Below the pieces are notes generated by a model. That model made no database searches, was not told the origin of the DNA, and worked only from the letters and a program-made list of their open reading frames with translations. Below are positions 11,912 to 23,893 of a DNA stretch of 64,000 bases, one piece after another. Location of the stretch: NCBI GenBank assembly GCA_021234155.1, contig JAJEKV010000013.1, forward strand, positions 20,854,521-20,918,520, given 5' to 3'. Origin of the DNA: Isoetes taiwanensis. Lineage: Eukaryota > Streptophyta > Lycopodiopsida > Isoetales > Isoetaceae. Made by a program: the position numbers and the translations under genes. How positions within the stretch are numbered: the first letter of the stretch is position 1; every line of letters starts with the position of its first letter.

Positions 11912-13006
11912 CTAGCCAACGGCCAACGTATGGTCGCCCGTATGAATTGGAATGTAATCAGCACCCTCTTCAGGTATCTCAATCTCTGGACTGAACGTAG
12001 GATCACACAACTCAGTGAAGTTCTCGTCGGCTTCATCAGCGGGGATGGAATCATCCCAATATCTACGCCTTCCTGGGCCATTCCTCTCCACTGGCACATA
12101 CCCAGCCGGCAACCCATACAAGATCGTTCTAATATCTGAAGGCATGCAGCGGGCAGGATTTAGGAGAACTCTCCAGGCAGCACGAATTCTATGCTCATTC
12201 ACATGAGCAGTGTTAGAGGGGATCAACCAACTGCTGGACAAAGTGAACTTCCCGCTCCTGATCATTCGGGTCAAGGTAAAAATCAAGCTTGGTGTGGCAC
12301 GACGACCACCATGATAAGAAACGTAGAGAGCAGCCTTGTTCAAGATGTTACGGTTATCAAGCACACAAAGCCCCTTTGTGTCTCCAGCGCCCCAACGCAG
12401 ATACAGATCCTTACCTTGCTGAATCATTGCCTCATTGACGTTATGCAGATGGCACATGTAATGTACCTTGCCAATGTCTTTCATGCAGTAACCGACCATC
12501 CCCTCGAAGCAATGGAGCCTGGTGTTTTTTAATGCCTTGCACACCAGGACCACGCCTGCAGGCTTGGATGGCCAATTAAAATCCTTTTTAATTGCTTCGT
12601 TCATGGCTTTGGGAGAGTTAAAGCGTCCTCTAAGGACGCTCTGAACATGCAGGTGATCTGCTGATGATCCTCTTTCCAATGCAACTGCACCTGCTATGCA
12701 ATTTCTATCACAGAAACAACACAAAGCTTCATAGAAACTCAGCGGAACATCCTCCCCTGACAATCCTAATGTCACAGACACATCAATTGCACCCCAGGAA
12801 GAGGATGAATTGGGCATGGCAGGGGGCTGCTGGGTTTGGCCAGAGCTGCAGCTGTTCGGCATGGCAGTGCCAGAATGTCTGGAATTCGTCCTACCAGCAG
12901 CATGGATGGAGCTAGCAGGCCCTAAACTGAACTGTGGGCAAGCAGGAGGGACAGCAGACTCACCTGATGCACCCCTAGGCCTCCGAGCTGCTCTCCTCAG
13001 TGACAT
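11912..13006 (-). CDS. HUH endonuclease-like Rep protein, transposon-type
   Basis: Minus-strand frame of 364 codons from the ATG at 13006; the frame is open further up to an ATG at 13168. The first 70 residues are Ser/Pro/Gly-rich with a basic RRAARRPRG patch. The core reads like a Rep-class HUH nuclease. A beta-strand-like VSVTLGLS is followed by ALERG, then HLH at residues 118-120 inside DHLHVQSV (the HUH metal-binding motif with a preceding Glu), then GYCMKD at 172-177 giving the single-tyrosine YxxK motif. Known Rep nucleases nick single-stranded DNA and stay linked through the tyrosine to start rolling-circle replication. A conserved-looking domain follows (LDNRNILNKA, MIRSGKF, SSSWLIP). 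I see no Walker A or helicase, unlike Helitrons and most viral Reps. Best guess is a Rep-only transposon such as a replitron-like element. An endogenised single-stranded DNA replicon is an alternative. Confidence 0.65.
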   Translation of the reverse strand: MSLRRAARRPRGASGESAVPPACPQFSLGPASSIHAAGRTNSRHSGTAMPNSCSSGQTQQPPAMPNSSSSWGAIDVSVTLGLSGEDVPLSFYEALCCFCDRNCIAGAVALERGSSADHLHVQSVLRGRFNSPKAMNEAIKKDFNWPSKPAGVVLVCKALKNTRLHCFEGMVGYCMKDIGKVHYMCHLHNVNEAMIQQGKDLYLRWGAGDTKGLCVLDNRNILNKAALYVSYHGGRRATPSLIFTLTRMIRSGKFTLSSSWLIPSNTAHVNEHRIRAAWRVLLNPARCMPSDIRTILYGLPAGYVPVERNGPGRRRYWDDSIPADEADENFTELCDPTFSPEIEIPEEGADYIPIHTGDHTLAVG

Positions 13007-13485
13007 AACAAAGAAATAAAACAAGAACAAGCTTGTCTCACCTGATAACGCTGGTCTACAAGCCGCTGCTGAAACAACCCAACCACTTCCAAGCAAACGA
13101 CCCAGCTGCAGATGCAGCAGATCAACATCGGCCTCACCTCGCCATCTGCAACAGGCCCGATTGGCCAACCGCTACTCAGCTACCACCTGTGCAACACCCA
13201 CGCCCGCTCTTATCCAAAATCAAACCATCCCCTAACACCAGAATACGCTTTCTGCCCTAACTCAACTGCCACCGTCAGCATTCTACTCTTTTCCCTATGA
13301 ATACATTAAAAAACCACTAACAATCTTATGTTATAAAACTACGCAAACTGATCGGGCAAACATTATTGAACTACCTAAGCTAATGTTAGAAAAAAACAAA
13401 CCCTTTTAAGCCTTGAAAATCATTTTGACCTACAAAAAATTGTTTTAAATTTGGAGTTATAAATATGCTTATCAAATGAACTAAA
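13007..13485. other. Upstream of the Rep-like gene
   Basis: The first 160 bases continue the minus-strand open frame, which could be an N-terminal extension from an ATG at 13168 or 5' UTR. The rest is AT-rich with no recognised feature. Confidence 0.4.
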
Positions 13486-14442
13486 GGGCTTTTCACACGA
13501 TACTAGTGTCTTATCTTTTAAGGTGTTTCATTGGTCCAACACAACAAATAAGTAAAAATGGGTTTTACATGAGCCTAAATTGGACGTGTGTTATTTAGTG
13601 TCCGTACAACTATGGCGTCTCTTCATCTCTTTTTCTTCCAGGGGAAACCCCTGCCACAAAATAAAGACAACAAGTTATGCCCAATCACAACCCTTGCTAA
13701 CCAGATTTCAAGCGCAGTCCTAAAATTGTCGTGCTTCAACGGATAACATAGAGCTTTAAAAGGGAGTCAAGACTTCAAGAAATGTGGAGATTTCTTCACA
13801 ATTTTGTTGTTTCAGATTTTTCATAGTAATTTGTTATGAAAATTCTCTCTGTAGGGAGCAGATTCTTATTCTTTGTTGGTACGTAATGAAGCAAAAGCAA
13901 GTCCAGTCCAACATTTTCTGGCTATTTTTTGTGCTATGGTGGGATTTTTTTGTCTGCGCAACTCCTACACAGTTCTGGGTCTGCAGTTCCGGATTTGGGT
14001 TTGCATGTCTAATACATATATAAAGCGTTTGCTTTGGATTGTTCGGCATGATCTGTAGGTTAAAACTTATAGTGCAGGTAGAATAGATTGAAAAATTCCA
14101 GTGCAAAAAGTACTGCGATTATACCCTTTAAAAGGATCGATTCAAAAAAACTGTGGTTAAACCTTGAAGATAATTGATTTGAGAAGCGGTTTGATAATCC
14201 ACAATCCTTTAAATCTTCATAACAGATTTTTCTTTTGTCAAAACAGAGTTTCTCACTCACTTATTTTCCACAAAACATAGTGTGAAAATATGAAATATAA
14301 GACATGTCCTATTCTATTCTATGAGGCATGACGTATTTTAAAGCAGTGTGAAAGTGTTTTTCTTAAGACACGTCCTGGAGCTTACAATGCTGTCTTATCA
14401 CAATAAGACAGTCATAAAATAAGATTGTCGTGTGGAAAGCCC
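13486..14442. mobile_element. TIR DNA element, Tourist/Harbinger-like, non-autonomous
   Basis: The left end begins GGGCTTTTCACACGAT and the right end is its imperfect inverse (ATTGTCGTGTGGAAAGCCC), giving a terminal inverted repeat of about 17 bp. The element is flanked by CTAAA at 13481-13485 and 14443-14447. An equally good reading is a 3-bp TAA duplication with ends one base further out, the PIF/Harbinger pattern. Subterminal sequences repeat a GTCTTAT-type motif. The 957-bp interior has small open frames only and no transposase, so it is non-autonomous. Confidence 0.75.
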
Positions 14443-14447
14443 CTAAA

Positions 14448-17085
14448 ATTCAGAGGTTAATGGTTGTGGTTTAGAAATGAGCTGGCTTTTAGAATTAATG
14501 TATCTCCTTGAGACAACCCATAGAAGTTAAGGTTCTAAGTTATAACTAGAAAGCCTGCTAGGTTATGTTGACGCTTTATAGGATTAAAATAAAATAAGGC
14601 ACTCTTGCATATTGGATACGATTGTATTGGTTCTCACGTGTTCATAAAATTCTATGATATGAGATTGTGATTTTATTAGAAATTGGTGATTTGAGTAATA
14701 TAGCTCAACCTAAGATGGGTGGCATGACGATAGATTTATGTTGGAGGGTAAGTTCCATAGGAAAATTTGTGGATGAAGTTCAAAGTTCCAAAGGATTTAA
14801 CTACTTCAGGTAACATTTCTTTAATTTTGATTCTGACAAAAATAATATTATGCTCGGTTAATCGAGCTTGATAATTTGATTAAAGATAGATAGGTAGGTA
14901 GGTAGGTAGGTAGGTATGTAGATATTTAACCTTTTCAACAAGCGTAGCAGAGACAACTCCACTGAACTTCATGTGCATGACGCCCGTGCAGAATGCAAAA
15001 CCTCATCCATATTTGAATGGACATTAACCTCTGCCTATACGACCCCAATAATATGCACATTCAGGGTCCTACTATAATATGCACATTCAGGGTCCTAGTA
15101 GCAGTAGATATTGAGGCAGTTGGCTCTTGTTCGCTAGCTTGATGTTGCGGCTCTTGGTCTGCCATGGATTGTAAAGATGTATGTTCATTTTTCAAGGTCT
15201 GCCCTCCCACCTCAACGCTATGCTTCTGTTGTGGTTGTAACTCTGACTTTGATGTCTATACCGAAGCATCACTTGTTCCCCACATTGGCCATCAGATTCT
15301 AGAGCCAAGGCCTGTAACAAATGTGACCATCTCATAACAGATACGATCGTAGATGTGGTAGTCATTTCTCCATCAGAATAATTGTACCTGAGTGTGAGCA
15401 GGAAACATCAAACTTGTAGGTCTAGATCACTTTGCAGATCCTCCCAGTCTTGGAAGGTAAACGTACTAGACCTGCTTGTGCCGATCCCAAGAGGCTACTG
15501 CGGACCAAAAAGAGAAGAAGGTAAATCTATCGGGACACTGAAAGTAGCTTGCCCTTGACCATGGAATTGTGCGGTAGACTGAGCACTTGTGGGATGGAGT
15601 ACCTCCTGTGTGAGCAATGATTTCTTTGAAGGAGGTTCTCTTCTGGCCATTCATACACTGAATTTTACCTTATTGATAGCCCTTTCTTTCATCATGAACC
15701 AAGGCGCTCTCAAACACCCTTCATGCGATCTTTTTAGGGCAAAAAAATTATGGCAAGAGGGCCAAGGAGGTTGCACATTGTAGTGCGTAGTTAACACCAG
15801 CAAATACTTTTAGGGATTTTTTATTAACCTTTGTGTACATATATGTACATAAAAAAATACGCAAGTATTGGCTTAGTTACACAAAAAATATATGAAGGGG
15901 TATAGAAGATGTACATAAATATGTTAAAAAAGTTAACTATGGGCAGAGAAACATATAAAAGTTTACTAGTTTCTGTCTTGAATATGCAGAAATATTTTTT
16001 GGGGTATACATGCAAAGGGATGGATAGCGTGTATGAAAAGGGGTTTTTTGTGGTACCTGGCCCCATCTTTGCAAATGGCATATTCAATATACAAATTTTT
16101 CTAGATTAAATCTTTATTATATTATAAGAGGCTCGATCCCTTAAGAAAAAGCGGACATCTGGACAACAAAATAGTGCAAACATGTGCTCGCAAATTGCCA
16201 ACAACGACCAAAGCCAGCAATGCCTGATGTCATCGACCAACGTTAGGACTTTTGTAACCAAGTTCTGACACTTGTGACTAACAACAGATGCCGTTTCCGC
16301 TCTAGTTCCAGCTGTAGAGACCAAAATGATCCCAGCTTCAAAGATTTGTCCAATTCTTATTCCTGGCCATTATACTTCTGATACTCTAATTAATTTATTT
16401 GTGTTGAGGTATGGTTGAATTGGCATAATTTTTCAATCCTCGGTGATTTCTTAAAATCCTCTCCTATTCTATTCTGTAATTCCTTTCTATTCGTGAACTT
16501 GTGTTTTGCTAGATTGAGGATTCTCTAATGCTTAGACTGAATCATTCTTATATCTTCCTAGTCCACCATTTAGTCTTTCTCAAAAAGTTCTTTTGCTCAG
16601 GACAACCCAGTTGCGCAGTGAGCTTTGCCCTTAAGAGGTAGTATCATGTCATTTCCTCTATTATCTAATATTGTGTTTGTAAATACAGCCTGGAGCTTAC
16701 ACTTTATATTAGAGAAATTTTTTATTGTTGTCCAATGGTTACTAAGAATATATTAGGAGGATTCTGCAACCATGGTTTTGGAGGATAGAGGACTCATGAC
16801 CCTATATATGCCACCGGGATTCAATTCTTCGCCAAAATTATCCAGATCTCCTTGACATCCTAACCAAGTCGTCAAGTTCATGTCCATCCAATCGCAACAT
16901 CTCCTGCTCCAATAGTAGATGGAGTAGTTACGCTTGAATAAAATGCTCGAAACAAAATCCACACACTGAAATGAAGAGCTACAAATGGCCAATCCCCTAA
17001 TTATAAGAAGGAAATTGAGAAAGTCGGGAGATAAAATGCGCTACTTTCGAGATGTTATAGGACCATCTGGCCATGTTGAGCGTGG
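14448..17085. other. Intergenic with short repeats
   Basis: AT-rich DNA without a recognised gene. It contains a (TAGG)n microsatellite at about 14891-14916. It also contains a 26-bp unit present twice in tandem at 15048-15099 (core ATATGCACATTCAGGGTCCT). Open frames of 60-90 codons on both strands have no recognisable domains. Confidence 0.5.
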
Positions 17086-17216
<131 letters not shown>

Positions 17217-17355
17217 TGCTCGTGTGGAATTATATCCATAATGCACCTCGCCCCATCAGTTTCTAAAGAGCATCCACCTGCTTACTTAGGTAGATGGGCT
17301 AAAACCTCCACACATGTCCAATTAAACTTTTAGCGGGTAGTAATTTCAACGAGTC

Positions 17356-17910
17356 TGATATGGTCTATGGGGTATGAGATAAAGCCTAGAACGGTTGGGC
17401 CCGTTGGATAACGATTTCCTTGAAGGATCTGCCTTTTTGGTGTGTTGGTTATCACTCGAGGTGCTAGTGCAACCAACCATGAGCCCCAACCTCTACCCCT
17501 GCACCATATCAATTCCTCCCCTCCTCGAGATGCTTGCCCTCAAGCATGTGGAACACACCAATGTTGCCACAAGGAATTGAACCTTGGCTCTGATACCAAA
17601 TGTTACGCACTAGCATCTCTAGTGATAACCAACACGTCAAAAGGGGGCATCCTTCAAGAAAATCGTTATCCAATGGGCCTCAACCCCATAGACCATATCA
17701 ATTCCTCCTCTCCTCGAGATGCTTGCCTTCAAACATGTGGAATACAGCAATGTCGCCACGAGGAATTGAACCTTAGCTCTAATACCAAATGTTACGCATT
17801 AGCATCTCTAGTGATAACCAACACATCAAAATGGCGGATCCTTCAAGAAAATCGTTATCCAATGGGCCCCAACCTTTCGAGGCTTAATCCATACCCCATA
17901 GACCATATCA
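17356..17910 (-). mobile_element. TRIM-like composite: tandem LTRs plus an inverted outer LTR
   Basis: On the minus strand, LTR-like units of 100-121 bp begin TGATATGGTCTATGGGG and end GTAACA (+ coordinates 17790-17910 and 17601-17700). Each is followed two bases later by an initiator-Met-tRNA type primer-binding site, TGGTATCAGAGC or a close variant, near 17586-17600 and 17776-17790. The units are separated by about 90-100 bp. A third LTR-like segment lies on the plus strand at 17356-17470, in inverted orientation. The whole block is flanked by the same 5 bases, GAGTC, at 17351-17355 and 17911-17915. Size and parts fit a terminal-repeat retrotransposon in miniature that was tandemly multiplied and rearranged. 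No protein is encoded. Confidence 0.75.
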
Positions 17911-17915
17911 GAGTC

Positions 17916-19913
17916 TGTTTACTTATATGTAAGAAAAAAATATCCAAAAAATAAGTTACGTTGGGGAACTTGAAGCATTATATGTTGGGAGTTTATTTGC
18001 AATCTTGATGTTGTAGAAAGTTTTAAAATACCCCTCTCTAAAAAATAAATAGTCTATGCCTCACAATATGTTAACTACTGAATTTAATTCTAAACACTTA
18101 GAAACCTAATATGCTCCTGAGCTTAATACTAAACCTTAATGCTTGTTGGAAGAAATGACAAATAACTATATGGCAAACCTATGGACATTCTATCTGTCAC
18201 CTACATACTTGGGAGTGGAGTTTTCATGTCCCTTTTTCAGGTCAAAGAAACACTAGCTAAGCCAGGATTGCTAAAGTATATGTCGCTTAAAATGCCTTTC
18301 AATGCGCTCATACAAAGCTCCTTTTATTTGAGATGCTCACGCAACTTGAAGCTTTATATGGATACAAAATAGTGGAGTTGATGATCTACATCATGATCAA
18401 TGGTTTCAATTAAGTAAAGAAGACTTTAAATATCTCTCCTCGATAAAATGTCAGGAAGAAATCAATGCAACATAACGTATTTACTTTTTGAAATGGGTAT
18501 TTGACTTATCTAATAGGCAAAGGGGTATTCGACTTGTGGAATATGATTTTGACAACCTAATACCTTGGTATATTGGAATTTCAAAGAAAAAAGGGTATCA
18601 GATAGTCCATGTGGTATTTGGTATTTGACCTGTAAAATACGTGGAGTTAATTTAAACGAATCTTATACCTCCTTAGGTATTCGACTTACAAAATGCAACG
18701 CAAGTTTAAACGAGTCTAATACCCCCTTTTTTTTGGAAAACTATTCAAGCGAAGGAGTTTTTCAATCCTTGAAAGTATTCAACTTGTGTAATATAGGCTT
18801 GAATTTGTAGGTCGAATATGGGTATTCAACGGGTTACCCCTATACCACGAGTTTAATACCTTGAAATCCACACGCCGTGAGCCAATAAATGATCGTAATA
18901 CGCGCCGACTTGGAATTATTTGTTATTTTAGGCTCAAATTATTTCAAGTAACCTCCACCACAAACATAATTCATCTTGCTCAAAAAATTACAAACTTTAT
19001 CCACTACGGTTAATCCGCTCCAAAAATTACAAAGTTTATGTTATCAAAGGTTCTCATTACAAAAAAGACTTTCTTATCATCAAAGTTTATCATTACAAAA
19101 GAGCGCCCATCAAGATCACAAATCAAGATCGAATCAAGATCACAACAAAAGTTTTTACGTCGATACGTAACATACGGCCTCGATGTCTAATGCGATTCTT
19201 GCCATAAACATCATATTGATATCGCCACAAACATCATAATCGCACTATGATCGCCAAAAAGATCGCCAAAAAGATCGCTAAAGATCGCCAAAGATTAGCA
19301 AACTCGCCAAAGAACTAAACTCGCCCTAAAAAGTCACCAAGGTCGGCCACATATCCCTTAAGACCAAAGATAAGTAAAAAATCTGCCCCAAATGACCATA
19401 AATCGGCCAACAAAACCTCACAGTAAAGATCCGCCAACAATTTCTTGCAATAAAGGTCGCCAAGATCCTATGAAAGAAGGCGCAAAGACATGCAAGCATC
19501 ACCGAAGAACAGATCAAGAATCTCTGCACAAAACACAAAATGATCACTATAGCCATCATCAATCGACCTAATATTACTCTAAAACACCTTTGTCATCCTC
19601 TACAAACCAAGCGCCACGATATTCAAGCACAGCGCCATCACCGGAGCTCCAACAAGACGTCTGCATCCGCCATAGCCAGGAGCTCAAAAAAAAAAAAAAA
19701 AGGTACATTATAAACATGGATGACGTGGCTGTGACGTGGAGGCCGCCTATTGGACGTAATTCCAGCTGGCGTGTATTACGCACGGGAAAATACTCAGCTG
19801 GCGGCACCGCCGAGCGGATTATACTCAGTAAAAACCGAGTCGAGTATTCCAAATGTAACAATGCACTTTTGGTTACGTTTATGCCTGGTCCAAGATTTTA
19901 CAAGGGTTTAACC
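17916..19913. other. Intergenic and upstream of the maturase-like gene
   Basis: No gene recognised. 18480-18850 repeats GTATTCGACTT-type phrases. 19245-19300 holds short direct repeats of GATCGCCAAAA. 19690-19860 is more GC-rich and probably holds promoter and 5' UTR of the following gene. A frame open from 19590 into exon 1 has no recognisable content before the ATG at 19914. Confidence 0.45.
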
Positions 19914-22193
19914 ATGTCGCTTGTGAGAGCGTTATTCTGCCGGAGAAATGCCAGTTTACCCCTTCGTTCCTCTGAATTTTTGAATACTTCCTTGTTGATA
20001 ACAAGCACTGTCAATTCGCCTTTGACCTTCAACGCCACAGCCGAACGTTGGGTACATGTAGCAGTTCCTTCGGACCTGGGAAGACTACGAATCAAAAAAC
20101 GATTACCCAAGTGAGTTTTATGATTTGCGTTCGGTCCGAACTGCGGTTGGATCATTGAAGTATGTGTATAATTGCTTTTTTTGTTTTCCATTGGTTGCAA
20201 GATGTTTTCTTCAGTATCCATTTAATATGCTGAAGTTGAGGCCTTCTTGTCTCAGAATGGAATTAGTTCAGGGGTTATATAAAACTTCAGTAATTTAAGA
20301 CTTCGTCCGAATTTAAACACTTAATAGTATTTAGAAACATAGGCTGGGATGACATATATTAGAAATAACAGCATTTTGGGTATTATGCAAAGTATGTGAT
20401 TAGAGAGTAAAACTCATGTTCAATGTATTTTTGGAGTAATGAACATTGCTTGTTTCTTTCTTTTTAATTGTTGGAGGTGGTATTATTTTTCGAGATGGTC
20501 TAGCTAAGAGACGCACCTAAAATGTAACCCTAAGGTCTTAGTATTAGAATGTTGAGGGATTCAGTAGTCTGTTTTGAAGAGCCTAATTGGAAGAGATCAT
20601 GCCCGTGCACCGTGAAACTGTCACTGGGTTCACCTTTCCCTACACAGGAATGTAGACACTGCAGAATATGTCCTCCAGACAGGAATTGTTTGGGTTGTCA
20701 TTTTGTTTCTGTCATAGTTTATGTATGTCAAGTCCCCTGCCCCTGGGAACATGTTCAGCATAAACTAGACTTTTCCTGATTTAATCAGGTCTTATGTTGT
20801 GTCTATCTTCCAATCTCCAGAGGTCATCAATCTCTTCTTCATTGTCATTATTCTTCATGTCCAAAGAATTTCAAAATAGGCAAATAGATCAAAAGTAGTT
20901 ACAATCCACTGCAATACTCAAATAAGAAGACAAACTATTAGCAAAACTTAAAAGCTATCACGACCACAGAACTTCTCTTTTCCTGATTGAAGAGCAGGAC
21001 TCATTATACGGGGAGGCCTCTATTCTTGGTTACCAGATTGATAAACAAGCATGGATAGCAGGATGCATTGAGACTGTTACCAAGATTAAAGGAGCCACGT
21101 ATGAGACTCTGGCTAATTGTCTTCAGTTTGAGCTTTGCATGGGTTTTATTACATGGTGTACAGTTTTGTATGACAGAAGTGACTTGTTCCCTTACGGTTA
21201 TGGCATTCTGTTTATTGTTCTGCTCTTACAGTATGGTGGATATGACAGAAGTGACTTGTTCCCTTACGGTTATGGCATTCTGTTTATTGTTCTGCTCTTA
21301 CAGTATGGTGTATAGTTTTTTCCAGATTTGAAATTTTACTGGAGGCAATCTACATCGTATTGGAACATATATTTGAGCCCCACTTTAGCTTTCATTCACA
21401 TGGATTTCGACCAGGCAGAGGTCCAAAGACAGCTGCTCTTGAGATTCAGCGCTCGTGGAAGGGCATTTCATGGATGCTAGAATTCAAGGTATCAAAATGC
21501 TTCGAAAGTCTGAACCAGAAACTTCTTTTTGAAGTTCTTGAAGCAAGGATTAAAGATGAGCTGTTCACCACTTTACTGAGAGGCATTTTAAATGTTGCAC
21601 GGTGCTCTACAAACAAACCCAGTCAACTCTTTGGCCAAGGACCTACACCACATAATAGTCACTTGTATCCCCTTTTGTGCAATATCTACCTTGATTTGTT
21701 AGACAGAGAAGTTCAGCATATTAAACAGCAATATCAAACACCCAGAGGCCTCCATGAAGAGGAACAAGAAACAGATAATTTAGAGGATATAGATAGTCCA
21801 CGCCCAAAGAAGCGGCTGAAGCCAAAATAAAAGCAGGTATCCCAGATGATGCAAATTTGGACAAATTTATTGTTGTAAAATACATCCGTCATGGAAGTGA
21901 CATCTTATTTGGGATTGTTGGACCCAAAGAAATAACAGCAAAGGTTGGAAAGCGAGTAACATATTTCATTGTCTCAAAACTGCTACTGAAATTTGAGGGA
22001 AAACAACTTTTGCATGCGACTAGTCCACTGAAGTTCTTAGGAGAATACTCAGTTGGGGGTAGTGAACCCAAAAGCTGAAAGACAAGCAGCAAAAGCAATG
22101 GAGAAAAAGCGTCGCATTAAACATAGATTGAAAATGCAGTATATGCACAAACGCATTGCTTGGGAAAATGAGGGTGAAGCATCTAGCGTTTAA
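19914..22193 (+). CDS. Organellar group II intron maturase-like (nuclear), incomplete
   Basis: Exon 1 (19914-20110) starts MSLVRALFCRRN, a basic, Ser-rich leader suited to organelle import, and ends at a GT donor at 20111. An RT exon opens near 21325 after a pyrimidine-rich acceptor. It reads EAIYIVLEHIFEP then HSHGFRPGR, SKCFESLNQKLLFEVL and PLLCNIYLDLLD, all hallmarks of the group II intron RT fold. The frame shifts near 21800 and again near 22055, then ends at 22193 with a Lys/Arg-rich tail. The usual YADD catalytic box in KYIRxxxDILFGIVG is HGSD, so polymerase activity is unlikely. Nuclear maturases of the nMAT type act as splicing factors for organellar introns without needing RT activity. 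Exons between 20111 and 21325 and a domain X were not resolved. It could be a pseudogene or an indel-damaged functional gene. Confidence 0.6.
21168..21311 (+). repeat. 72-bp perfect tandem duplication in the maturase-like gene
   Basis: The sequence starting TATGACAGAAGTGACTTG near 21168 recurs 72 bp later, and the copies are essentially identical. It lies just before the RT exon, probably within an intron or unresolved exon. The 24-codon period preserves an open frame across both copies. Confidence 0.9.
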
Positions 22194-23893
22194 GGCTTCA
22201 CATCGTTGCATGAACAAGGCTGTGGCAACTCTTGTAAAAAGTTAAAAAGACACATGACCTGAGAGCATTGTTCATTTACTTGGGGAAAGGGTATGAATAT
22301 ACAGACTTTTAGAGTGAAATTATATCAGGTCCCAAACCCTCAAAATTTTTAAAGCTCCAGTGAACACTTGTCACTTGGACATGGGGGTCAAGTTTGCCCT
22401 GTTGGGATGGGCAATCTTGCTTGTGCCTTGTATATGAAAATGATCTATGCAGATATATACTTCTCTGTCTGGCTGAGCATGTAAGATGATACACATTGAA
22501 GATAATCATAAAGGACCAAGGGCATGGAGAAAATGAATTAAAGAGTTTCAAATCAGGGACCAGATTCAGTAAAACTTTGGTATTTTTATGGAGAAATTTG
22601 AATTTATAGATTGCATTTATGCATATTGATATACTGATACGTAAATATATTGCTTCATTTTGCAGCTGTTTGTGCTCTATTCTCTATTTTATGGATGCTA
22701 TTCCTTGCCATCATAATGGTCTGCTAATGCAGAAGAAAATGGTGCTCATCCTCGACGCATTATATTGAACCACATAGTGCATTGTGTTTTAGCCATCAGC
22801 TACTTGCGGTTTGAATGTGATGGAAGCTAACCTGTATAATAACTCATGTTGGGAGATCTTTGGCGAATGGTCTAAGAATATATTGTTTAAATGTCCAAAT
22901 ATCATTTTGACTCACTCTCTTACTCTTTCATCTTGTGTAGATGACCCAGCTATTCATAATATCCCAACCTTTTCAATCATACAATGCGATCTCGGTACCG
23001 TTTCCTTACTAGCTTTACATACCAACCTATTTGGAGGCAAGAAGGAATGAATTCTATGTACTCTATGTATATACATGATAAATTGAAAAGTTTATGCATG
23101 TTTATGGTAGCATAACGGGTATAGTGTTTAGAGCCTCCCAAACTCATTTACAAGGAAAGATTTCTTGACTGATTCTAACATGCGAGGTACTTTTGTACTT
23201 CTTCGTGAAATCTGACACACATACAAATTGACTATGCTATACGGAATCATGCGCCTATTCCAACGTACTGCCTTTCTTGCGTTGTTTATCTACGAGGACC
23301 AAGATATTTGAACCTATAAGTTGGTTATTAACTCAACAATCATACATTTTCACAAAATTGATGGTGGTTCCCTATGTCAAATATCAATTATATATATATT
23401 TATTATTGGATCTTATTGTTTATAAAAAAAAAACCTTTCAATGCATATGTTGCCAAAGCATATTAATTGAGCAAAAAAGTGTCAAGAGCATCCAGGTGAC
23501 GTTGCGTGTCCTCTGGAGTATAGGCGGAGGAGGTTAGACATCACAAAGATATACTGATTCTTGGGATTATGTGATGCATGAGATGGGTGCCCGCACCTCC
23601 ATGCTCGTAAAGCCACTCTTAATGTATAGGCCAAAGAGTATGGGGGAGAGGGGGCAACCGACGTGCTCAATACCTCACGACTCTGCGGGTCATCTTGAAT
23701 ATAAATATGCAATGGATTTCAGGAGCAAATTTGTTGCTCATTACTTTTCAATCTGTCATGGCACAACTTAAAATTAGGCTCCCCTTAGAAGATTATGCAC
23801 AATTTCGAGTAGGTCTACAGGGGAAAACAAATTGACGAAGATTATTTAAGAGAAAGCAGGCTAAACATGTCAATTTATGGGCAAAAGGTGAGA
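22194..23893. other. Intergenic, no gene recognised
   Basis: 3' flank of the maturase-like gene followed by AT-rich DNA. Open frames under 90 codons show no recognisable domains. Confidence 0.5.

Noticed and set aside
12191-13019. Plus-strand frames of 69-113 codons over the Rep gene
   Set aside because: Antisense shadows of the long minus-strand frame that carries the HUH motifs.
11912-13168. Helitron identity for the Rep-like gene
   Set aside because: Only one YxxK tyrosine motif and no helicase; no TC...CTRR ends could be placed.
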